Assembly (NCBI GenBank): GCA_008501565.1
Contig: QQUL01000341.1
Span: forward strand, 1-9,178
From: Armatimonadota bacterium
GTDB taxonomy: Bacteria > Actinomycetota > Acidimicrobiia > Spongiisociales > UBA5794
Length of the DNA stretch: 9,178 nucleotides
Reading direction: 5' to 3'
A program made the translations under genes and the position numbers. Below the pieces are notes generated by a model, which saw only the letters and a list, made by a program, of their open reading frames with translations, ran no database searches and was not told the origin of the DNA. Below are positions 4,598 through 9,178 of this stretch, one piece after another (position 1 is the stretch's first letter; every line of letters begins with the position of its first letter).

Positions 4598-5515
4598 ATG
4601 ATTGATCAGACGCACCAAAGCACGACCATGCAGGCGATCACAATGAAGCGGGCCGGTTCGGCCGATCGGCTGACGCTCTCCGAGGTGCCGACTCCGGTTC
4701 CGGATCCGGGAGACCTTCTCGTACGCATCCACGCAGCGACTGTGACCAGAGGCGATGTCGTCATGCGGAAGATGCCGAAGCTGGTTGCGCGATTGTTCGG
4801 CGAGAGGCCGAGAACCATCCCCGGCTACGAGTATGCCGGCGTTGTCGAGTCTCTTGGCTCAAGAGCGGAGGGATATACAGTCGGCGATCGGGTGTTCGGC
4901 ACGACAAGCGGACTACGCCAAGGCTCATACGCTGAGTACATCGCGGTGCCAGCGAATGGGATGGTGGTGTCCATTCCGGAAGGCGTCGGTTTCGGGGAGG
5001 CCGCACCGGTGCCTGTCGGCGCGATGGCCGCCTTCGACTTCCTCTGCCTCGGTGGTGCGGGTGAAAGAAGTCGCGTGCTCATCAACGGTGCCTCCGGGAG
5101 CGTCGGTACCTTCGCGGTACAAATCGCAAAGCATCTTGGTTCCCACGTAACCGGCGTGGCTGGCTCATCGAACGTCGAGCTGGTCGCGGCTCTTGGGGCC
5201 GACGACGTGATCGACTACACGAAGGACGATCCAGTCAACTCCGGTCGGATCTTCGATGTCATATTCGACGCCGTGGGGAAGACCTCGGAGAAGCAGATGA
5301 ACCATCTTCTCGCCGAGGGCGGACGGTTCGTCACCACAAAGGCCCGCCGCAGGGAGACCCGCAAGAGCCTGTTGGCGGTCCGAGACCTCCTCGCGTCCGG
5401 CGCGATCACCCCCGTCGTCGACCGCACATATGCGCTCGCTGAGGTCACCGAGGCCCATCGGCATGTTGAGCAGGGTCACAAGCGGGGCAATATTCTGATC
5501 CGCATCGACGGCTGA
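4598..5515 (+). CDS. MDR-superfamily NAD(P)H-dependent oxidoreductase, quinone-reductase type
   Basis: This 305-residue protein is a zinc-independent medium-chain dehydrogenase/reductase. The N-terminal GroES-like domain runs to about 130, with PGYEYAGVVESLG (75-87), YTVGDRVFG (93-101) and SYAEYIAVP (110-118). The Rossmann domain follows with ASGSVG within GASGSVG (164-170) for NAD(P)H, and LGADDVIDYTKDD and FDVIFDAVG further on. The catalytic and structural zinc cysteines of alcohol dehydrogenases are absent, placing it with quinone oxidoreductase or enoyl/alkenal reductase-type enzymes that reduce electrophilic carbonyls. It is the last gene of the MarR-divergent operon and starts one base after the hydrolase stop, with AGAAGGG about eight bases before ATG 4598. 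Homologues usually begin near MQAIT, so ATG 4628 is possible, but it lacks a ribosome site. A cytosolic reductase behind an exported esterase suggests sequential steps on one compound, which is inference. Confidence 0.9.
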   Translation: MIDQTHQSTTMQAITMKRAGSADRLTLSEVPTPVPDPGDLLVRIHAATVTRGDVVMRKMPKLVARLFGERPRTIPGYEYAGVVESLGSRAEGYTVGDRVFGTTSGLRQGSYAEYIAVPANGMVVSIPEGVGFGEAAPVPVGAMAAFDFLCLGGAGERSRVLINGASGSVGTFAVQIAKHLGSHVTGVAGSSNVELVAALGADDVIDYTKDDPVNSGRIFDVIFDAVGKTSEKQMNHLLAEGGRFVTTKARRRETRKSLLAVRDLLASGAITPVVDRTYALAEVTEAHRHVEQGHKRGNILIRIDG

Positions 5516-5530
5516 TCCAAATATCGCGCA

Positions 5531-5550
5531 TGACGTGCCTCTTCGCGTCA
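5531..5550. terminator. Possible shared hairpin in a convergent gap
   Basis: TGACGTG (5531-5537) pairs with CGCGTCA (5544-5550) with one G-U pair and a six-base loop, between the convergent MDR and cotransporter genes. No T-run follows on either strand, so any termination would be weak. The same gap also has the palindrome ACCGGCCGGT (5572-5581), which cannot form a good loop. Confidence 0.35.
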
Positions 5551-5592
5551 CCCATCCTCGAACCGTGCCTAACCGGCCGGTAGCTGCAAAAC

Positions 5593-8070
5593 CTAAGCGC
5601 TGCCGTCCAGGAGCTCGGCGACTTCCGCCTCCGCTCGCTCGACGCGGACCTCGGTGCTGAGTATCCGCCGTCGGATTCGTGCGAGTTGGTCCTCGAGTTC
5701 TTTGGCTCGATTCTCGTCGCCGACGCTGGTCGCCTTCTCCATCTCGATGGTTGCGGTTTCAAGCTGGGCCACAAGACGTCGGAGCCGCCCACGTGCCTCG
5801 TCCGCAGCAGACTCGGCCTCGGCGATGAAGGACGCCCGACCGCTTTCTGGATCGGTGGCGAGTTGGATCGGCTCTCCCGCATGGATCGCCACCGTCATCG
5901 GCAGTCGTTGCGCAAGCGACATCAGCTCCCCTCCGAGTTGGTCGATGATCTTCCCCTCCCGCAGACGCATCGGCATCAGTACGAGTGTTGCGTCAGAGCA
6001 AGCGAAGATGATGTCGTCATGCGTCGCCTCGGGAATGTGAACGATGTCGGCCTGGATACGGACTTCCTCCAGCATCGCGGCGAGAACCTCGGGGGACTGG
6101 CTCTCCTCACTCGACAACGAAATGAGGCGGATGGTCGCTTTGCTCCACTCGGGATCCCGGGTACACAAATAGGCAGCGAGGAGCGCGAGCCGTCCCGAAT
6201 CGTTGTCCTCCCAAAAGACGTGGAGTCTTCTCTGGGACCGCGGCGTCTCGTCGAATCGTTTCCAACGCAGTTCGTCGGTCGAAAGGCTCATGACGTTCAC
6301 GCCGAGCCGCGCCACCCCCCGGACCGCCCCCACATAGAGCGCCAGCTGCTCGGGATTGGGTGACTCTGGCCATCCGAAGAGGACCACATTCGCGTGGATC
6401 CTGCCGATACCGAAAGCTTGGACGATCACCGGCAGGGCGTTCATGCCATCTGAGGTGATCACTGCCCGGCCGTGGACAGCAAGACCCAGCTTGTCGATCT
6501 CCTCCTGGAGCTTTGCGCCTTCCTCTTCCGCCTCGATCCGTCCACGAACACCTTCGCCCGTGATGATGCGAAAGGCGGCCGTGAGTCCGCTGTGACCCTC
6601 GATCCACTTGGCGAAGGTCAGGAGCCGTGATCTCCTGCCAGCGTCGGCGGAGAAAACCAGGATCTGTGGGCGCCAATTCCGCGAATGCCGAATCTCGCTG
6701 TCGAGCGACCGAATGCTCTCCATTGCTCGGTTGAAATGGTGGGCCGCGGCTGCGTCCGCCCATCGGGCCGGAATGTCTCGGCGTTCGAGATACTTGTAGA
6801 TGCCAAACACCACGACCATGGCCAGTGCCCCAGCGATGAGGTTGATCGCCAGCATCGCTCCACCGCACAGCACAGCACCTGCGAGACTCGCTCGCCGGTT
6901 GAACCATCGGAATCGCGGCCGGAACGATGGACTCGATGCCCGCGCCTCGTAAAAGGTCGCATAGTTGATGAGCCCGTACGAAATGAGGAAGAACATCGAC
7001 ACGACCGGCGCAATGACGTTGACGCTTCCGAGCGAGACCGTCGCCAACGCAATCACAAGGCTCAGAACTGCCGCCCGTCTCGGGTTGTTCGTCGGACCGT
7101 GACCCTTGGCGAACCACGACATCTTCGGAAAGACACGATCGCTCGCCATCGACTGCATGATTCTGGGTGCACCGAGCAGGGAAGCCATCGATGACGACAA
7201 GGTGGCAGCAACAACACCAATGCCTACCAATGCCCCGACAACGGCCATGCTCCGCATTGCGGTTCCATCGTCATTCACAAGACTCGCGATTGGTACCCCG
7301 GCTGCTATGAGGATCACGACAGACAGGTACACGGCCGTGGCGACACCGACGGCAGTGAACGTGCCGATGGGCAAACTTTTTCCCGGGTCCTTGAGATCGC
7401 CAGACATGCTGACGCCTTGTGTGAATCCGGTCACCGCGGGAAAGAAGATCGCAAAAGCTGCGAGGATGCCGATCGAACCGGAACCCGGGGCCCACGAGTC
7501 GGCAAGAAGGGCGGAATCGAACGATCCGACGGCGCCGATGTAGAACGAAACCAAAGCAGCGACCATCAGCGCCATGATCACGAACTGCAGTTTGGTGGCA
7601 ACGTCCGCCCCCGCCCATGCGAAGCCGAACAAGGCGACGACGGCCACCGCCGCGATCAGCTGAACCATGATGCCGTCATCGAGGGCGGTCATCGCGACGA
7701 TGGCCTCGCTGAACCCGATTGCGTAGAACGCCACCGAGATCGATTGTGCGACGAACAGAACAATGCCGATCGCCCCTCCGAACTCCAGCCCGAGCGTCCG
7801 AGAAATCAGGTAGTAGTCGCCGCCTCCCCGGACCTCAATGTTGGTGGCGATTGCGGAGAGCGAAATACTCGTCAGGACGGCCACGGTTGTTGCGACAGCG
7901 ATGATGAGCAGCGTTCCCGCGAGTCCAGCGTTCCCCACGACAAAGCCCGATCGCAGGAAAAGGATGATGCCTAGGATCGTCAGGATCGACGGTGTGAAAA
8001 CCCCTGCAAAGGTGCCCAGCATCGCACCCGACGAAAGATTCTCTCTGGTCGAACCATTCACATTGGGCAT
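5593..8070 (-). CDS. SLC12-type cation-chloride cotransporter homologue (APC superfamily)
   Basis: This 825-residue transporter has about twelve helices up to residue 425 and a large cytosolic domain. SLC12 signatures are abundant: ILTILGIILFLRSGFVVG (29-46), GGGDYYLISRTLGLEFGG (82-99), MSGDLKDPGKSLPIGT (222-237), LSSSMASLLGAPRIMQSM (291-308), NVIAPVVSMFFLISYGLINY (351-370) and RPRFRWFN (384-391). The soluble part opens with NWRPQILVFS (465-474) and contains GRLALLAAYLCTRDPEW (626-642), as in eukaryotic NKCC/KCC C-terminal domains. It probably couples Cl- movement to K+ and/or Na+ for volume or ion balance. Tyr86/87 align with the K+-site tyrosine region of NKCC1, and Ser292-Ser293 with its Na+-site serines. 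Residues about 745-820 add a coiled coil. AAGGA abuts ATG 8070 with no spacing, so GTG 8061 (codon 4, nine bases away) may be the true start. Confidence 0.92.
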   Translation of the reverse strand: MPNVNGSTRENLSSGAMLGTFAGVFTPSILTILGIILFLRSGFVVGNAGLAGTLLIIAVATTVAVLTSISLSAIATNIEVRGGGDYYLISRTLGLEFGGAIGIVLFVAQSISVAFYAIGFSEAIVAMTALDDGIMVQLIAAVAVVALFGFAWAGADVATKLQFVIMALMVAALVSFYIGAVGSFDSALLADSWAPGSGSIGILAAFAIFFPAVTGFTQGVSMSGDLKDPGKSLPIGTFTAVGVATAVYLSVVILIAAGVPIASLVNDDGTAMRSMAVVGALVGIGVVAATLSSSMASLLGAPRIMQSMASDRVFPKMSWFAKGHGPTNNPRRAAVLSLVIALATVSLGSVNVIAPVVSMFFLISYGLINYATFYEARASSPSFRPRFRWFNRRASLAGAVLCGGAMLAINLIAGALAMVVVFGIYKYLERRDIPARWADAAAAHHFNRAMESIRSLDSEIRHSRNWRPQILVFSADAGRRSRLLTFAKWIEGHSGLTAAFRIITGEGVRGRIEAEEEGAKLQEEIDKLGLAVHGRAVITSDGMNALPVIVQAFGIGRIHANVVLFGWPESPNPEQLALYVGAVRGVARLGVNVMSLSTDELRWKRFDETPRSQRRLHVFWEDNDSGRLALLAAYLCTRDPEWSKATIRLISLSSEESQSPEVLAAMLEEVRIQADIVHIPEATHDDIIFACSDATLVLMPMRLREGKIIDQLGGELMSLAQRLPMTVAIHAGEPIQLATDPESGRASFIAEAESAADEARGRLRRLVAQLETATIEMEKATSVGDENRAKELEDQLARIRRRILSTEVRVERAEAEVAELLDGSA

Positions 8071-8139
8071 TCCTTGAGTATGGCCCGCGCACGCTGATCT
8101 GGCGACCCGTTGATAGCTCAGCTTTGGGAGCGGATTAGG

Positions 8140-8994
8140 TCATCCCGCGTCGGGTGTGGTGCCTGCCATCCGCCCGAACTCGCCCGCCACCGGTATCAGG
8201 ATCGCGAGTCCTACGAACGCAATCACGACAACGAATACGAGAGCATCGCCCGAGAAGTTCTGTGCGCCGACCACGAGGGCAGCTGAGAGGTTCCGTTGCG
8301 CGGTGCCAAGTCCGAGTACCGAGCGTGTCCCCGCGTCCGAGCCGCCGGCGACGTATCCGAGAGCCAGGGAGGCGGCGAGGAAGATGATCGCTGCCAGGAG
8401 CCCGCCTGTCCCGATCAGGTCAACGATGTCGCTCCAACTCATCACGATTCCCGCAACCAGCATGAAGACGATCGCCACCGACGACGTCTGGGACATGACC
8501 GGCTGGAGGCTGTCGGCGATCGACCGCCACCGAGCCTTGGTGAACAGCCCGATCCCAAGTGGCAACAGCATCATCACGATGAGCGACCGTGCAATATCCC
8601 ACGCATTGACCTCGACATCGGTCAGAAGAAGCGGCAGCACCAGCGGCATGTAGACCACGGTGACAACCATCAAGAGCACCATCAGGCCAACAGACAACGC
8701 AATGTTTCCTTTTGCCACCTGCGCAAGCTTGGGAAGGAACGGTGCTCCGGCTGCTGTCGCAACGAGTAGCAGGCCTGTGTAGAGATCCGCATCGAGGTCG
8801 ATCACGGCGTTGATGCCCACAGCGACCAGAGGAACGGCGACGAAGTTCACCGCGAGAGCGAGTACGACCAGCTTGACGTTCCGGAGCGGCGCGATGATCT
8901 GAGGAACCAGCAGACTGAGCCCCATGGCCAACATCGACGAGATGACGAAGACAATGGCCGAGACCCGAACCAGAGTTACGAGTGTCTCATTCAT
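8140..8994 (-). CDS. BASS-family (bile acid:sodium symporter-like) transporter
   Basis: This 284-residue, almost wholly hydrophobic protein has about nine or ten helices. Family marks are the N-terminal AMGLSL (23-28), APFLPKLAQVAKGN (84-97) near the first helix crossover, and TAQRNLSAALVVGAQNF (231-247), matching the second broken-helix repeat that forms the Na+/substrate site. BASS proteins move organic anions, often with Na+; the substrate here cannot be deduced. It is not ACR3, the arsenite branch, because it has no cysteine at all. Its length is slightly short for the family (about 300-340), with both repeats still present. It precedes the cotransporter gene by 69 bases on the same strand, so an operon is likely. 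The ATG at 8994 has no evident ribosome site, and the leader contains hairpins. Confidence 0.87.
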   Translation of the reverse strand: MNETLVTLVRVSAIVFVISSMLAMGLSLLVPQIIAPLRNVKLVVLALAVNFVAVPLVAVGINAVIDLDADLYTGLLLVATAAGAPFLPKLAQVAKGNIALSVGLMVLLMVVTVVYMPLVLPLLLTDVEVNAWDIARSLIVMMLLPLGIGLFTKARWRSIADSLQPVMSQTSSVAIVFMLVAGIVMSWSDIVDLIGTGGLLAAIIFLAASLALGYVAGGSDAGTRSVLGLGTAQRNLSAALVVGAQNFSGDALVFVVVIAFVGLAILIPVAGEFGRMAGTTPDAG

Positions 8995-9178
8995 GTTCGG
9001 ACCGCAGCGAGGCCCAGAACGAGTCGAACAGTCGCATGTACTCTCGCTTTCGTAGGGCGGTAGCGCCGCCAGCGCTGGGGCCGACGATGGCTGGAAACGA
9101 CTATATCAATATTTGTCGATGTGGATCGTCGCAGACCTGTGCGCCAGAGTACGCTTCCGTCATAGCAGTCATCGTCAG
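8995..9178 (-). promoter_or_regulatory. Upstream region of the BASS gene: promoter-like patch and hairpin leader
   Basis: On the minus strand TATAGT (9105-9100) is a five-of-six match to a -10 box, in an AT-rich patch (9100-9116) unlike its surroundings. No good -35 is found. The implied transcript start near 9093 leaves a leader of roughly 100 bases. The leader contains two overlapping inverted repeats: GGCGG/CCGCC (9056-9060 with 9066-9070) and AGCGC/GCGCT (9062-9066 with 9072-9076). They cannot form together. The AT patch also holds the imperfect inverted repeat ATCAA/TCGAT (9105-9109, 9116-9120), possibly an operator. No gene is convincing here. Confidence 0.4.

Noticed and set aside
6107..7117. 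336-codon minus-strand frame overlapping the cotransporter
   Set aside because: It is the same strand shifted one frame from a strongly conserved SLC12 protein, with low-complexity Arg/Gly composition.
8140..8994. Arsenite exporter ACR3, suggested by the BASS fold and an ArsR-like inverted repeat upstream
   Set aside because: ACR3 depends on a conserved membrane cysteine and this protein has none. The upstream repeat is imperfect and no arsR or arsC is nearby.
8991..9176. Minus-strand frame open from the right edge and ending in an ATGA overlap with the BASS start
   Set aside because: The overlap looks like coupling, but the 61 codons are Arg-rich without any family signal and cross an AT-rich promoter-like patch and hairpins.
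9087..9178. Plus-strand starts at 9087 and 9119 as the beginning of a divergent gene
   Set aside because: Neither has a ribosome site, and the 20-30 visible codons show no recognisable N-terminus. The window ends too soon to decide.
1..9178. CRISPR array, insertion sequence or transposase
   Set aside because: No regularly spaced repeats, terminal inverted repeats or DDE-type reading frame were seen on either strand.

Overview
The window is high-GC bacterial DNA with dense, short-spaced genes. The codon bias, the tRNA-Arg(ACG)-like fragment and the resemblance of the toxin-antitoxin remnant to mycobacterial-type pairs suggest an actinobacterium. That placement is an inference; no marker gene is present to fix it.

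Left end (1-783), accessory DNA. Positions 236-282 hold the exact 3' half of a tRNA-Arg(ACG) gene, from anticodon stem to discriminator, with no 5' half in front of it. This is the signature of one end of a tRNA-targeted integrated element. By the usual geometry the element lies to the left of the fragment and displaced chromosome to the right. Next come a remnant of a Doc/Fic toxin (about 30 codons) and its intact ribbon-helix-helix antitoxin, both on the minus strand, then a repeat-rich intergenic region.

Middle (784-5515), small-molecule and stress metabolism. A stand-alone RibD-C/dihydrofolate-reductase-like protein (plus) faces a MarR-VOC operon (minus). marR is divergent from a three-gene plus-strand operon: a six-helix DUF4386 membrane protein, an exported alpha/beta hydrolase related to PAF-acetylhydrolase, and a zinc-free MDR (quinone-oxidoreductase-like) enzyme. 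The 120-bp marR/DUF4386 gap holds two perfect palindromes with the same arm, centred 41.5 bp apart. Each covers the -35 box of one of two overlapping divergent promoters. I read this as one MarR-controlled regulon of five genes, probably answering a hydrophobic, ester or electrophilic compound. The ligand is unknown.

Right end (5516-9178), ion and solute transport. On the minus strand a BASS-family transporter is followed 69 bp later by an 825-residue SLC12-type cation-chloride cotransporter homologue. The latter has the full SLC12 C-terminal domain, keeps a two-serine NKCC-type sodium-site motif, and ends in an added coiled coil. The DNA upstream of the BASS gene carries a promoter-like AT-rich patch and two mutually exclusive hairpins.

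The most novel-looking items are the MarR divergent cassette with its phased double operator, and the tRNA-fragment/broken-toxin junction. No CRISPR array, rRNA, transposase or integrase gene is visible.
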